Positions 46,897 through 58,719 of a DNA stretch of 61,282 bases are shown here, piece by piece; position 1 is the stretch's first letter, and each line of letters starts with the position of its first letter. The stretch is from Chroogloeocystis siderophila 5.2 s.c.1 (GTDB lineage Bacteria; Cyanobacteriota; Cyanobacteriia; Cyanobacteriales; Chroococcidiopsidaceae). The stretch spans positions 1-61,282 of the forward strand of contig NZ_MRCC01000022.1 in NCBI RefSeq assembly GCF_001904655.1, read 5' to 3'. The position numbers were made by a program, and so were the translations under genes. The notes under the pieces were generated by a model. That model had not been told where the DNA came from. It did no database searches and was given only the letters and a program-made list of their open reading frames with translations.

Positions 46897-48933
46897 ATGA
46901 ACGGAAAATACTACTCTTCACAACTTAATGAGCCTGTAATTACCCTAGCTATGCAAGTAAATGACCTAACCGTCGTAGAGGAGCGACCATCACATCATAC
47001 CGTTCTTCCCAGTGTTGTAGAACCAGAAATGCTGCGCTACGACCCTGATGAAATAGCCGAATATTTTCGTCACAGACCACTTGAAGTTCTAGGGCGAATC
47101 TTCAGAGTCATATTTCCTATTCTCAGCTTTGCGTTTGGTTTATGGTGGGATCGCCAACGCAACCGCGCAATTGAAAATCAACAGCGTCGGGCAATTCAGT
47201 TACGTGAATTGTTAACTCGATTGGGACCTGCGTATATCAAAATTGGTCAAGCGTTATCTACGCGACCTGATTTAGTTCCGCCATTATATTTAGAAGAGTT
47301 AACACAGCTACAAGACCAACTTCCGCCTTTCCCGAACGAAATTGCGTACCAATTCATCGAAGAAGAACTCGGCGATCGCCCCGAAAACATCTACGCCGAA
47401 TTATCGCCACAACCACTTGCTGCTGCTTCTTTAGGACAAGTTTATAAAGGTAAGTTAAAAACAGGCGAGACAGTCGCGGTTAAAGTTCAACGTCCCGACT
47501 TACGCGAGTGCATCACCGTAGACCTGTATATATTGCGCCGCATCGCAGCGTGGGCAAACAAAAATATCAAGCGCGTGCGCAGCGATTTAGTCGCGATTTT
47601 GGACGAATTCGGCTATCGCATCTTTGAAGAGATGGATTACATCCACGAAGGAGAAAACGCCGAACGCTTTGCTCAGCTTTACGGTCACATCAAAGATATC
47701 TACGTTCCCAAGATTTATTGGCAGTATACGCAGCGTCGTGTCCTGACGATGGAGTGGATCGTCGGAACCAAGTTAACTCAAGCCGAAGCGATTCGCGTGC
47801 AGGGAATTGATGCGCGTTATCTCGTTGAAGTCGGCGTTCAGTGTTCGCTACGCCAATTACTTGAACATGGCTTTTTCCACGCCGATCCACATCCAGGTAA
47901 CTTGTTAGCAACTCCTGATGGCAAATTAGCATATCTCGACTTTGGCATGATGAGCGAGATTGAACCGCATCAACGCTATGGTTTGATCGAAGCGATCGTC
48001 CACATGGTTAACCGTGACTTTGAGGGTTTAGCCCACGATTATGTCAAACTCGACTTTTTGACTCCAGATACCGATTTAACTCCGATTATTCCAGCGTTAG
48101 CGCGTGTCTTTAATAATGCTTTAGGCGCAAGTGTTGCCGAGCTAAATATTAAAAATATCACCGACGAGCTATCGGCATTGATGTATGAGTATCCCTTCCG
48201 CGTTCCAGCATACTACGCATTAATTATCAGGTCGTTGGTAACGTTAGAAGGAATTGCGATTAACATCGACCCTAACTTTAAAGTTCTCAGTGCGGCTTAT
48301 CCATACGTTGCGAAGCGGTTACTCACCGATCCAGCACCCGAATTACGCGCCTCGTTACGCGATCTTCTGTTTAGAGATGGTCGTTTCCGTTGGAACCGGT
48401 TAGAAAACTTATTACGCAATGCGCGTAGTAGCCAAGAATACGATTTCAATCAAGTTTTAGAGCAAACAATCGAGTTTCTCTCGTCCGAACGCGGTGCTTT
48501 CATTCGCAACAACCTTGTCGATGAAATTGTCAAAGGAATTGATGCTTTAGGTCAAAATACTTTACACAACGTCACAAGTAACCTACGCGATCGCATTCTC
48601 AAAGCGCCTCTAGCCAACCGCCTCGCGTGGGCAATTGAAGAAGCACCCAACGCCCCCGTTGAGCAAGAACAAACGCTAGAACACATTAGACGCGTGTGGA
48701 ATATCCTACAAGAAACACAAGGCTTTGACACCGCCAAAATCGCGCCCCAGATTCCACAACTTTTGTTGAAACCTGAATTACAACGCATGGGTCAACAAGT
48801 TGCTAGCCGCTTAGCCCAACGCGCGATCGCTCGTTTGATTCGAGAAGTATTAGTTTCGCCCGAACCAGCCTACACTAACGGTCAAGTTAAAAGACCTGCC
48901 CTCGCGCCTGTTCCAGCTAAAAAAATAAGATAG
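46897..48933 (+). CDS. ABC1/AarF family (UbiB-type) atypical kinase
   Basis: This 678-residue protein has an ABC1 kinase domain with the family-specific YIKIGQALSTRPDLVPP (near residue 113), AAASLGQVYKGKL, the Lys in VAVKVQRPDLRE, and FHADPHPGNLL with YLDFGMM near 330-350. C-terminal helices extend to residue 678. Cyanobacterial members are linked to prenyl-quinone metabolism and stress responses, but a specific target is not visible. The gene stands alone. Confidence 0.92.
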   Translation: MNGKYYSSQLNEPVITLAMQVNDLTVVEERPSHHTVLPSVVEPEMLRYDPDEIAEYFRHRPLEVLGRIFRVIFPILSFAFGLWWDRQRNRAIENQQRRAIQLRELLTRLGPAYIKIGQALSTRPDLVPPLYLEELTQLQDQLPPFPNEIAYQFIEEELGDRPENIYAELSPQPLAAASLGQVYKGKLKTGETVAVKVQRPDLRECITVDLYILRRIAAWANKNIKRVRSDLVAILDEFGYRIFEEMDYIHEGENAERFAQLYGHIKDIYVPKIYWQYTQRRVLTMEWIVGTKLTQAEAIRVQGIDARYLVEVGVQCSLRQLLEHGFFHADPHPGNLLATPDGKLAYLDFGMMSEIEPHQRYGLIEAIVHMVNRDFEGLAHDYVKLDFLTPDTDLTPIIPALARVFNNALGASVAELNIKNITDELSALMYEYPFRVPAYYALIIRSLVTLEGIAINIDPNFKVLSAAYPYVAKRLLTDPAPELRASLRDLLFRDGRFRWNRLENLLRNARSSQEYDFNQVLEQTIEFLSSERGAFIRNNLVDEIVKGIDALGQNTLHNVTSNLRDRILKAPLANRLAWAIEEAPNAPVEQEQTLEHIRRVWNILQETQGFDTAKIAPQIPQLLLKPELQRMGQQVASRLAQRAIARLIREVLVSPEPAYTNGQVKRPALAPVPAKKIR

Positions 48934-48935
48934 CC

Positions 48936-49080
48936 TAGCGAATAAATTCGCGGCTAGTAAACAAAGTCCGCCTGCGCGGACTACGCCACGTTTTATCCTC
49001 TCAAAACACCGTTTCAGTGTGGCTTATCACACTTAGTTCAAATAGCCCCCGACTTCAGTCGGCGGGCGTCTGCGATTTAT
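48936..49080. repeat. cluster of short palindromic repeats
   Basis: Three palindromes follow the ABC1 gene: one around GCGAATAAATTCGC, the second AGTCCGC-CT-GCGCGGACT, and the third CCGACTTCAGTCGG. Related palindromes occur at 58500-58600. They are REP-like elements, not a gene. Confidence 0.6.
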
Positions 49081-49100
49081 GGAAAAGATTTTGTAGCTAC

Positions 49101-49541
49101 TCAATTTTCCCCTTCGCGTTCGCGCTTTAAACTTTCTTCCAACGCTTGAATTTGTTCGCGACGTGCTTCAACCTCAAGCGATCGCCGTGCTAATTCTTGA
49201 GTTTGTAAAGTTAAAGTTTGTCGCCACTGTTCTGCTCTTTCGGTTTCCTGCTGCAAAAACGCTGGAGTAATGCCACTCGTTAAATAAGTTTTGATCAAAT
49301 CCAGCACCCAATTTGTCGCATTTTCGATATGTTTAATTTCCCCTGTAGGAGATAACTCCAATAAAATAAGTAAGCCTTCGTGCAGTTGTTCAGCATCAGA
49401 GCTTTTCAACACCTCAGCCAGAGGAATGACTTTTTCCTCAGTAAGAATTGCCCAGGTGTACTCGGCTTCTTGAACTGCCAGTAACCGAAGATTCAACTTA
49501 CCAGATAATTGGTGTTTTTGCACCTGAGCCAAATGTCGCAT
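49101..49541 (-). CDS. hypothetical protein with C-terminal coiled coil
   Basis: This 146-residue protein has a mixed alpha/beta N-terminal part (KLNLRLLAVQEAEYTWAILTE) and an Arg/Glu/Gln-rich helix from about 100 to the end (RRSLEVEARREQIQALEESLKR). I do not recognise a named family, but the pattern is coding and the start is in the usual place. The neighbours give no clue to its role. Confidence 0.6.
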   Translation of the reverse strand: MRHLAQVQKHQLSGKLNLRLLAVQEAEYTWAILTEEKVIPLAEVLKSSDAEQLHEGLLILLELSPTGEIKHIENATNWVLDLIKTYLTSGITPAFLQQETERAEQWRQTLTLQTQELARRSLEVEARREQIQALEESLKREREGEN

Positions 49542-49776
49542 TGCCCATAGTAGATTTCAGAGGTTTAGAGTTCAGAGGTCGGAAATAAAAGCTAGTTGAG
49601 GCAACGCTTCTAAGCTTCCAGAATTTCCTACCTTGTTGACCATTGCTATAGTATATGAGTTACAAACGAAGGTGAGTAAAATTGTATCTAGAAAGTACCC
49701 CAATCATTTCTAAAAACCTCTCCTTATTCTTCCCTCAGTGTGCTCTGTGCCTCTGTGGTTCGTTAAAAAAGAGAAT

Positions 49777-52503
49777 CTAAGCCAAACGCCGCAACCGTTC
49801 TTGAAGAATCTGCAACTGTGTTTGGGCTTCTGCAAACGCATCTCTTGCACCTTGAACAACTTCAGCCGGAGCCTTATTCACAAAATTAGGATTATTTAGC
49901 CGTGTAGCGAGTGCTGTGACTTCAGCTTCAAGCTTCGCAATATCTTTCTTAAGCTTAGCCCGCAACGCTTCCACATCAACGACACCTGTAAGCGGAATGA
50001 GTACTTGGATCGTACCAATAACCCCAGCAATTACCGATTCAACTTGTTCGACAGTAGCCGTAATCTTTAATGTTTCGACTTTCGCCAATTCCTGAATGTA
50101 AAATTGTCCTTGTGTCAAAATTTCGCGCTCATGAGCGCTTTCACTTTGTAAAAAAGCGGTGACTTTAACTCCAGGCTTAATATCCGCTTCAGCACGTAGA
50201 TTCCGAAGTGTGCGGATAGTACCAATGAGTAAATCAAACCGTTGTTCCAACTCTGGATCGATGAGGTTTTGATCGACCTCTGGATACGATCGCAATGCTA
50301 AAAATTGATTTGTATCTGCTTGCGTCAGCGTGTGCCAAATTTCCTCAGTAATATGCGGCATAAATGGATGCAGCAGTTGTAGAATTCCTTCTAAAACATA
50401 ACCTAGAGTTTGTTGCGCAACTTGTCGCGAAGCGGTTGTCGATTTGTTTTGCAGACGTGATTTCACAAGTTCAATGTACCAATCGCAGAAATCACCCCAA
50501 ATGAAATCGTAAAGTCCCTTCGCAGCTTCTCCTAATCCATATTTATCGATATAATCACTCGTTTGTTGCACAACTTGATAGAACCGTGACAGAATCCAGC
50601 GATCGCTTAATTCTAATTCGCAGTTAGGTGCACCTAACTGCTGCGGTGTTTTTCCATCCAAATTCATCATCACAAACCGCGCCGCGTTCCACAGTTTATT
50701 CGCAAAGTTACGCGATGCTTCGACTGAAACTGATTCATTCGTTTTGCGGTTGTATTCGAGTCGAATATCTTGTCCCGCGCCTGCGACTTCTTTAATTAAG
50801 GTGTAGCGAAGTGCATCTGTACCATATTTATCAATTAAAATCAAGGGGTCAATGCCATTATTTGCCGACTTCGACATTTTCTTATTATTTTCATCGCGCA
50901 CCAAGCCGTGGATATACACATCCTTGAATGGCATTTGTCCGGTAAAATGTCCTGCTAGCATTGTCATGCGCGCCACCCAGAAGAAAATGATGTCAAAGCC
51001 TGTAACCAACGTAGACGTCGGGTAATAAAACTCCAAATCGCGAGTTTGCTCAGGCCAGCCCAAAGTCGAAAATGGCCATAATCCTGAAGAAAACCACGTA
51101 TCTAAAACGTCAGGGTCTTGCTCTAGTTTGACATCTTCTCCAAACTGGGTAGTAGCTTTTTCTTGTGCCTCCGCTGCACTGCGCGCCACGACAAACGGCG
51201 TTGCATCCGTAATTTCTCCATTCGTTTCACTAACAGCGTACCAAGCAGGAATTTGATGTCCCCACCACAACTGACGCGAGATACACCAATCTTTGAGATT
51301 AACCAGCCAGTCGCGATAAACTTTCGTCCAGCGCTGTGGAATAAACTCTGGCGAATTGCGTTCATCAAGAAATTCCAGTGTGCGATCTGCCAGTGGGCGA
51401 ATTTTGACAAACCACTGCGTTGAAAGTAAGGGTTCTACAGGAACCTTACCGCGATCGCTATACGGCACGGTATGTTTATACTCTTCTACCTTGACTAAAA
51501 CTCCGTCAGTTTCTAATCGCTGCACGACATTCTTCCGCGCCACAAACCGATCTTGCCCTTGAAACGGTCCCGCATTTTCATTGAGCGTACCGTCCTTGTT
51601 CATGATGTTGATAAACGGCAAATCGTGGCGCTTACCCATCTCAAAATCATTCGGATCGTGCGCTGGAGTCACCTTAACGCACCCTGTACCAAACTCCATC
51701 TCAACTAACTCATCCGCAATTATGCGAATTTCACGATTGAGAATAGGGAGAGTCAGCGTTTTACCAATCAAATGCTTGTAGCGATCATCATTCGGATTCA
51801 CCGCCACCGCTGTATCACCCAACATCGTTTCAGGGCGCGTCGTCGCGACTTCTACATAACCGGATCCATCGCTCAACGGATAGCGAAAATGCCACAAATG
51901 CCCGTTAACTTCCTGGCTTTCCACCTCCAAATCTGACACCGCCGACTGCGTAGCCGGACACCAATTCACCAGATAGTTTCCGCGATAAATCAACCCTTCT
52001 TCATACAGCCGAACAAAAGCTTCTAAAACTGCCTTCGATAAACCTTCATCCATCGTAAAGCGTTCCCGCGACCAATCTGCCGACACACCCAAGCGTCGCA
52101 GTTGGTTGACGATTGTCCCGCCCGATTCTGCCTTCCATTGCCAAGCGCGTTCGAGAAACTTCTCGCGTCCCAAGTCGTAGCGCGTTTTACCCTCCGCCTT
52201 GAGTTGTTTTTCCAAAATTGCCTGCACTGCAATACTCGCGTGATCCGTCCCAGGAAGCCACAGTGTATTGCGTCCTTTCATGCGGTGGTAGCGCACCAGC
52301 GTATCAATCAAGGCACTTTCAAAGGCGTGTCCCATATGCAAACTACCCGTGACATTTGGCGGGGGAATGACGATGCAATAGGGTTCGCCGCCGTTTTCCG
52401 GGTTGGCTTGGAACGCTTGGTTTTCTTCCCACGCTTTTTGCCACTTGGCTTCGGTGGAGAAGGGTTCGTAGAGGCTGGGCAGATTGGTCACAGTTGCGGT
52501 CAT
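49777..52503 (-). CDS. valS: valyl-tRNA synthetase
   Basis: This class I synthetase charges tRNA-Val. The 908-residue frame contains the HIGH-like signature [14 protein letters not shown] (near residue 45), the editing domain, [13 protein letters not shown] (near 545) and the C-terminal coiled coil ([20 protein letters not shown]). I start at the ATG at 52503. The frame extends 49 codons upstream to 52650, but that part is made of the dispersed CTCTG repeat and is not conserved sequence. The divergent GxxExxY relic starts 96 bp away. Confidence 0.97.
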   Translation of the reverse strand: MTATVTNLPSLYEPFSTEAKWQKAWEENQAFQANPENGGEPYCIVIPPPNVTGSLHMGHAFESALIDTLVRYHRMKGRNTLWLPGTDHASIAVQAILEKQLKAEGKTRYDLGREKFLERAWQWKAESGGTIVNQLRRLGVSADWSRERFTMDEGLSKAVLEAFVRLYEEGLIYRGNYLVNWCPATQSAVSDLEVESQEVNGHLWHFRYPLSDGSGYVEVATTRPETMLGDTAVAVNPNDDRYKHLIGKTLTLPILNREIRIIADELVEMEFGTGCVKVTPAHDPNDFEMGKRHDLPFINIMNKDGTLNENAGPFQGQDRFVARKNVVQRLETDGVLVKVEEYKHTVPYSDRGKVPVEPLLSTQWFVKIRPLADRTLEFLDERNSPEFIPQRWTKVYRDWLVNLKDWCISRQLWWGHQIPAWYAVSETNGEITDATPFVVARSAAEAQEKATTQFGEDVKLEQDPDVLDTWFSSGLWPFSTLGWPEQTRDLEFYYPTSTLVTGFDIIFFWVARMTMLAGHFTGQMPFKDVYIHGLVRDENNKKMSKSANNGIDPLILIDKYGTDALRYTLIKEVAGAGQDIRLEYNRKTNESVSVEASRNFANKLWNAARFVMMNLDGKTPQQLGAPNCELELSDRWILSRFYQVVQQTSDYIDKYGLGEAAKGLYDFIWGDFCDWYIELVKSRLQNKSTTASRQVAQQTLGYVLEGILQLLHPFMPHITEEIWHTLTQADTNQFLALRSYPEVDQNLIDPELEQRFDLLIGTIRTLRNLRAEADIKPGVKVTAFLQSESAHEREILTQGQFYIQELAKVETLKITATVEQVESVIAGVIGTIQVLIPLTGVVDVEALRAKLKKDIAKLEAEVTALATRLNNPNFVNKAPAEVVQGARDAFAEAQTQLQILQERLRRLA

Positions 52504-52598
52504 GGAGGGAAGACTATATGAGAACAGCTTATATAAGATTTTGCCACAGGGTGATGGAAGGAACGAACTACAAAGGCGCAGAGAACGCAGAGGAAAAG

Positions 52599-52974
52599 AT
52601 GTTAGGAGAGAATGTGAATCAGTTGACCGAGGCTTTGATTGGAGCGGCAATTGAGGTTCATCGGTTGTTGGGACCAGGTTTTTTAGAGACTGTTTACGAG
52701 GAGGCTTTGTGTGTTGAACTTCGGCTACGTAAAATACCGTTTACGCGCCAGCCAGTGGTTGCAGTGCGTTATAAGGGAGAGCAAGTTGGTGAAGGTAGAT
52801 TAGATTTACTCATTAGCAACACTTTAATCGTTGAATTAAAAGCTGTGGAAAAACTCGCCCCAATTCACGAAGCGCAAGTCCTCTCCTACCTAAACAGGTT
52901 ATCCACTCGCCTTACTTATCAACTTCAACGTTCCTCTCCTCAAAAATGGCATCAAACGCCTAATTCTCTCTTAA
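52599..52974 (+). pseudogene. GxxExxY family protein, frameshifted
   Basis: The first frame (from the ATG at 52599) gives the family's [19 protein letters not shown], the signature [11 protein letters not shown] and ELKAVEKLAPIHEAQVLSYL. After about 52893 the homology continues in another frame, with GYPLALLINFNVPLLKNGIK and RLILS, to TAA at 52972. The loss of a few bases in the LKLSGYP region explains the shift. The unshifted frame runs on to 53267 through the prk terminator and into the prk gene, and is not real. GxxExxY proteins have no fixed role. Confidence 0.8.
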
Positions 52975-53012
52975 TCTTTTCTCTGTGTCCTCTGTGTCTG
53001 GAGTGGTTCGTT

Positions 53013-53040
53013 AAAAAAAAGGACGCATTCTGCTGCGCCC
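53013..53040 (-). terminator. rho-independent terminator of prk
   Basis: On the minus strand GGGCGCA pairs with TGCGTCC (one G-T pair) around a short loop, followed directly by eight T residues (53013-53020). It lies 25 bp after the prk stop. Confidence 0.8.
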
Positions 53041-53064
53041 CAAAAACTTACAAGCCGCTTACTT

Positions 53065-54075
53065 CTAAACTTGAACCGCAACTTTTTCTTTATTCTTCGC
53101 TGCCATCAAACGCTCATAAGTTGCCCGCATTTTCAAGCCTGTCAACACCTGGAATAACCCTGTGCCATTGTTCGAGCCAGGATACTCGCGGTGCTGTAGC
53201 AATAAATGCGTCATTTCACCAGGATACTTGGTCGAAGTATTGCTCAAATGCGTCTCGATGTAGCTGACTTCTTCCAATCGGTCGAACTGACCATCGACTT
53301 CTAGTACCGAAACATAGCGACCATAATAAACATCTGAGCCATAGAATAGTCGCATTCCAGGATACGAGCAAGTCAGTTTGCGACCACAAGGTGTCCAATG
53401 AATTGTTGATCCTTCGTCAAATAAATATACTGGATCGAAGCCTTCTTTTCCTTCGCGTTGAAGCATCCGTACGCGTAATACTTTGCGTTCGGTGTCGTCT
53501 TTAATCAGATTTGTAGGTAATACCTGTAATACGACATCTGCAAATTCTCTTTGTGGCTCGATGTACGCTTGAAAGTCAGGACGACGCGCATTAATCGCTT
53601 GAAGTACGTCTTCGTAACGATGACCCCGTTCTGCCATGTCGCGTTGAATTTTCCAGGCAATTTTGACTTCGTCGCTAATGTCCAAGTAAACGCTGAAGTC
53701 GAGGAGCGATCGCACCCGCTCGTCATATAACGGATGTAAACCTTCGACCACAATAATATGATTCGGCTCGACCCGCTCTGGCGGGTCGATCATGCCGGTT
53801 TCGTGGTTATAAATCGGTTTATCAATCGCTTGACCGTTCTTGAGCGCTTTAATCTGCTCGTACATTAGGTCAAAATTATTTGCTCTAGGGTCAAGTGCAG
53901 TTATTCCGGTTTCTTTACGCTGTTTGCGATCCAAACTATGATAGTCGTCAAGACAGATGACTGTGAGAAACTCTTCTCCAAATAAATCTGTTAAACGGCG
54001 TAAAAATGTGGATTTCCCGCATCCGGAGTCTCCGGCAACGCCAATTAGAACCACGCGGTCCGGCTTACTGGTCAT
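53065..54075 (-). CDS. prk: phosphoribulokinase
   Basis: This Calvin-cycle enzyme makes ribulose 1,5-bisphosphate from ribulose 5-phosphate and ATP. The 336-residue protein has the P-loop GVAGDSGCGKST (residues 13-24), LDDYHSLDRKQRKETG near 43, and VVEGLHPLYDERV near 110. The Cys in the P-loop and the Cys in LTVICLDDY give the light/redox pair typical of cyanobacterial and plant PRK. It is divergent from petH (540 bp apart). A terminator follows. Confidence 0.97.
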   Translation of the reverse strand: MTSKPDRVVLIGVAGDSGCGKSTFLRRLTDLFGEEFLTVICLDDYHSLDRKQRKETGITALDPRANNFDLMYEQIKALKNGQAIDKPIYNHETGMIDPPERVEPNHIIVVEGLHPLYDERVRSLLDFSVYLDISDEVKIAWKIQRDMAERGHRYEDVLQAINARRPDFQAYIEPQREFADVVLQVLPTNLIKDDTERKVLRVRMLQREGKEGFDPVYLFDEGSTIHWTPCGRKLTCSYPGMRLFYGSDVYYGRYVSVLEVDGQFDRLEEVSYIETHLSNTSTKYPGEMTHLLLQHREYPGSNNGTGLFQVLTGLKMRATYERLMAAKNKEKVAVQV

Positions 54076-54255
54076 AGGTGTCCTCTAACAACAAGATGAG
54101 TCAATTGCTAAGTTTTCGCTTATCTTTAGCCCAGGGGTTATTCTGTTGGTTAGCTGGCTGTGGATACGAAACCACAGAGCTTTTGACAGGAGACAACGTA
54201 TTCGCGTAACACTCCAGCAATCCCCAACTTGGGAGACGGGAGATATAGCTGTTAA

Positions 54256-54269
54256 GTATTTAGTCCTAC
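54256..54269 (+). promoter_or_regulatory. candidate NtcA binding site 1 upstream of petH
   Basis: The sequence GTATTTAGTCCTAC fits GTA-N8-TAC exactly. A TAAACT (54295-54300) lies 25 bases downstream and could be the -10 box (TAN3T), close to the 22-24 bases usual at NtcA-activated promoters. The gap to the petH ATG is about 346 bases. No binding data are available here. Confidence 0.55.
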
Positions 54270-54293
54270 CGTTATAGTAGATCCTACCAGAAT

Positions 54294-54307
54294 GTAAACT
54301 ACTCTAC
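54294..54307 (+). promoter_or_regulatory. candidate NtcA binding site 2 upstream of petH
   Basis: GTAAACTACTCTAC is a second exact GTA-N8-TAC, 38 bases after the first. A TATCGT at 54325-54330 fits TAN3T but is only 17 bases away. The site overlaps the possible -10 box of the first one, so it could also repress it. Confidence 0.5.
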
Positions 54308-54591
54308 AAGGCTGACGCGAGCGTTATCGTCTGTCTCAGTACTTATGCTAAGGTTTAGTTGCGCATTTTTATAAAAAAATCAAAACTGACTCACTCTTGA
54401 CATTATGCAAGTTGTTTACCCGATAGGGTGGTAAAAGCTTAATTGTCATTGCTGCAATTGCTGCTGAGTAAAGAGTGAGTGTCGTAGGGTTCAGTTTATG
54501 AATAAAGGCTACTGTCTTTAAATATTTTTTACTTCCGCGCTCCGGCGGTAAAATTTGTTTTGGGCAGAAACTTTTTTTAGTAACAAGTTAA

Positions 54592-55923
<1,332 letters not shown>

Positions 55924-56097
55924 AGATCAGGGTTCAGAGGTCAGAGATCAGAGGAGGAAGATAAATTTATACCTAAAGGCGTAGTCCAAAGTATGAGGCG
56001 TCTTGCTCAAATTCAGAAGCTTGACATTAAAGGCGTTCCCTGACCTCCGACCTCTAGCCTCCGACCCCTTGTGTTTGGTGAACTGGTACGAAAAACT

Positions 56098-57396
56098 GTG
56101 ACTTTTAAAGTTGGTTTGCTAGGATTAGGAACCGTCGGCACGGGTACTGCACAGGTACTACTCGATCCTACTGGACGGCATCCGTTATTACAAGAAATCG
56201 AAATTTACCAAATCGGAGTGCGATCGCTCGCCAAAGAGCGTGGTATAAATCTTCCGAAAGATATATTGACAAAAGATTTAGAAGCAATAGTTACTGCGTC
56301 AGAGGTGGATATTGTTGTCGAAGTTCTAGGTGGATTAGAACCCGCGCGCTCGCTCATCCTCAAAGCCATTCATCACGGAAAACACGTCGTTACCGCCAAT
56401 AAAGCCGTAATTTCGCGTTATGGGGACGAAATTTTTACAGCGGCGAATGCGGCGGGTGTCTACGTCATGCTAGAAGCGGCGGTAGGTGGCGGTATTCCTG
56501 TGATTCAACCACTCAAGCAAGCTTTAAGCGTTAACCGCATTCAAGCCGTAACAGGAATTGTCAACGGCACAACGAACTACATCCTGACACGGATGCAAAC
56601 CGAAGGTAGTGACTTTAACGCAGTTTTAGCCGATGCCCAAAAACTCGGTTACGCCGAAGCCGATCCCACTGCGGACGTAGACGGGTTAGACGCCGCCGAT
56701 AAGATTGCGATTCTTGCTTCTTTGGCGTTTGGCGGGCGCATCAAGCTACAAGAAGTTTATAGTGAAGGAATTCGTAACGTCAGTCAAGCAGATATTGCGT
56801 ATGCCGATAAACTCGGCTTTGTGATTAAACTCTTAGCAATTGCCCAACGAACTCCATCCTCGTCAGCGCTTTCAGTCAGAGTCCACCCGACGCTGGTGGC
56901 GCGATCGCATCCTTTAGCGAGTATTAATGGCGTCTACAACGCGATTTTAATCGAAGGCGAACCTTTGGGACAAGTGATGTTTTATGGTCCTGGCGCAGGG
57001 GCTGGGGCGACGGCAAGTGCTGTCGTTTCAGATATTATGAACGTTGCCGCTGTTTTGAAAACAAAAAGCGATCGCGTCCAAACGCAATTCAATCCTTTAC
57101 TTGCTTGTTCGCATCAAGATTATTGCGCGATCGCCCCAATGGCGGAACTTACAACGCGATTTTATGCCCGCTTTTTGACAAAAGATCGTCCTGGTGTCAT
57201 TGGTAAATTAGGAACTTGTTTTGGCAACTACGGCGTCAGCCTAGAATCAATCGTGCAAATTGGTTTGCAAGGCGATTTAGCCGAAATCGTCGTTGTCACC
57301 CACGATGTCCGCGAAGGAAATTTTCACTCATCTTTAACTGAAATTCGTACCCTCGAAGCAGTAGATAGCATTCCTAGCGTGCTACGAGTTCTCTAG
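56098..57396 (+). CDS. hom: homoserine dehydrogenase
   Basis: The enzyme reduces aspartate semialdehyde to homoserine on the way to threonine and methionine. The 432-residue protein shows the nucleotide site GLLGLGTVGTGTAQ (residues 6-19), TANKAVISRYG near 104, GIVNGTTNYIL near 167 and the substrate segment ADPTADVDGLDAADK near 200. A C-terminal ACT domain is visible (KDRPGVIGKLGTCFGNYGVS). I start at the GTG at 56098. A GTG at 56071 would add nine residues. Confidence 0.95.
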   Translation: MTFKVGLLGLGTVGTGTAQVLLDPTGRHPLLQEIEIYQIGVRSLAKERGINLPKDILTKDLEAIVTASEVDIVVEVLGGLEPARSLILKAIHHGKHVVTANKAVISRYGDEIFTAANAAGVYVMLEAAVGGGIPVIQPLKQALSVNRIQAVTGIVNGTTNYILTRMQTEGSDFNAVLADAQKLGYAEADPTADVDGLDAADKIAILASLAFGGRIKLQEVYSEGIRNVSQADIAYADKLGFVIKLLAIAQRTPSSSALSVRVHPTLVARSHPLASINGVYNAILIEGEPLGQVMFYGPGAGAGATASAVVSDIMNVAAVLKTKSDRVQTQFNPLLACSHQDYCAIAPMAELTTRFYARFLTKDRPGVIGKLGTCFGNYGVSLESIVQIGLQGDLAEIVVVTHDVREGNFHSSLTEIRTLEAVDSIPSVLRVL

Positions 57397-57507
57397 AGGC
57401 AAATTTATTCGCGATTTTTCGGTAAAATTCCCCAAATTGGAGTATTTCAAAATTTGCACCTGTGGGTTACTTTTTTAAGAGTTAGATTTACCTATTTGGT
57501 AGTTCAG

Positions 57508-58494
57508 ATGACAAATCTCCCTCCCGATCCGCCGTCATCGCCAAGAAGTCCCTTAGGATTTGATGAGTTTATCGCCATTTTGGTTGCTTTAGGTGCCATT
57601 GGCGCTATTTTGCTTTGGTCAATTGGTCGTCGCGATCGCGGTTTCGACTGGGTTGGTATTCCTGGATTATTAACGCCATCGCCCTCACCAACGGTGACTC
57701 CCACGTTGGCACCAACTCCACCAGCTGCAACAGCAACACCGATACTACCACTGCCACCAGCTGCTCCAACCACACCGTCACCCGAAGCACTTGTACCTGC
57801 ACCCACACAACCCCAACCTTTTGCAGGTATTGTTCCTGTTCCCGCGCCCGTCCCGCAAGCAACACCAACACCGACACCAGAACAACTGCAACCCATTGCG
57901 TTTGTTGATGTCCCCGAAAATTATTGGGCTCGTCCCTTTATCGATGCGCTTTCGGCACGTGGGATCGTAAGTGGCTTTGCTGGCGACTATTTTCGCCCTG
58001 ATGAACCAGTAACGCGTGCAGAGTTTGCCGCAATTTTACAAGCGGCTTTTGACCAACCGCCAGGGTCTGGAGAACAGGCGATCGCTTTTACAGATGTTCC
58101 CGCTGATTTCTGGGGAGTTCCAGCAATTGGTAGCGCGATTAGAAGTGGCTTTATGCGAGGGTATCCAGGAAATATCTTCCGACCACAACAACAGATTCCG
58201 CGTGCCCAAGTATTAGTGGCGCTAGCAAGTGGTTTAAACTTACCAACTCCTCAAAATCCTAATCAGACATTGGGTGTATTTGGCGACGCCAACCAAATTC
58301 CTAACTGGGCAGTTGAACAGGTAGCCGCTGCAACCGATGCCGGTTTAGTCGTCAACTATCCTGAAACAAATGTGCTAGAACCAAACCGTAATGCGACCCG
58401 CGCTGAAGTAACTGCTTCTATTTACCAAGCTTTAGTGCGTGCAGGTAGATTAGAACCAATTCAATCTCAATACGTAGTACAACAGCAGCAATAA
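57508..58494 (+). CDS. SLH-domain protein with membrane anchor and Pro/Thr-rich spacer
   Basis: This 328-residue protein has one hydrophobic segment near the start (FIAILVALGAIGAILLWSI, about 19-37) that anchors it. A Pro/Thr/Ala spacer (about 55-125) follows, then three SLH repeats (about 128-178, 190-240 and 255-310), such as VPENYWARPFIDALSARGI, DYFRPDEPVTRAEFAAIL and VLEPNRNATRAEVTASIYQAL. It probably bridges membrane and cell wall. I use the ATG at 57508. The frame begins at TTG 57454 and the extra residues lack support. A terminator follows at 58569. Confidence 0.88.
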   Translation: MTNLPPDPPSSPRSPLGFDEFIAILVALGAIGAILLWSIGRRDRGFDWVGIPGLLTPSPSPTVTPTLAPTPPAATATPILPLPPAAPTTPSPEALVPAPTQPQPFAGIVPVPAPVPQATPTPTPEQLQPIAFVDVPENYWARPFIDALSARGIVSGFAGDYFRPDEPVTRAEFAAILQAAFDQPPGSGEQAIAFTDVPADFWGVPAIGSAIRSGFMRGYPGNIFRPQQQIPRAQVLVALASGLNLPTPQNPNQTLGVFGDANQIPNWAVEQVAAATDAGLVVNYPETNVLEPNRNATRAEVTASIYQALVRAGRLEPIQSQYVVQQQQ

Positions 58495-58499
58495 ATTTA

Positions 58500-58600
58500 G
58501 ATAAGCTTGGCGACTGAAGTCGCAGCTAAAAAACTAAGTCCACGAAGATGGACTCAAAATAAGAACCAAAAACCTGTGAAGACAGGTTTTGTTTGTCCAG
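58500..58600. repeat. palindromic repeat cluster with a bidirectional terminator
   Basis: Palindromes GCGACTGAAGTCGC and AGTCCACGAAGATGGACT are followed by a perfect hairpin AAAACCTGT-GAAG-ACAGGTTTT (58569-58590) with flanking A and T runs. The last can terminate transcription from the SLH gene and possibly from the convergent gene. The first two resemble the palindromes at 48936-49080. Confidence 0.65.
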
Positions 58601-58719
58601 GTGTGCTTTTAACCGCTAGCCTCAAAGCAAGAAAATATATATCGACAAAATAAACGGGCGCAGGTTTTGTTAAATACAATTCCCTCGCCCTTAAAATTCG
58701 CTATGTTGGTTAATAGCTT

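Noticed and set aside
52504-52650. 49-codon N-terminal extension of valS
   Set aside because: It is built from the dispersed CTCTGCG-type spacer repeat. The ATG at 52503 begins the conserved part.
52975-53267. Continuation of the GxxExxY frame into prk
   Set aside because: After the frameshift the frame crosses the prk terminator and reads prk in antisense, so it is not real protein.
57504-57896. 130-codon minus-strand frame rich in Gly and Val
   Set aside because: It is the complement of the Pro/Thr spacer of the SLH protein.
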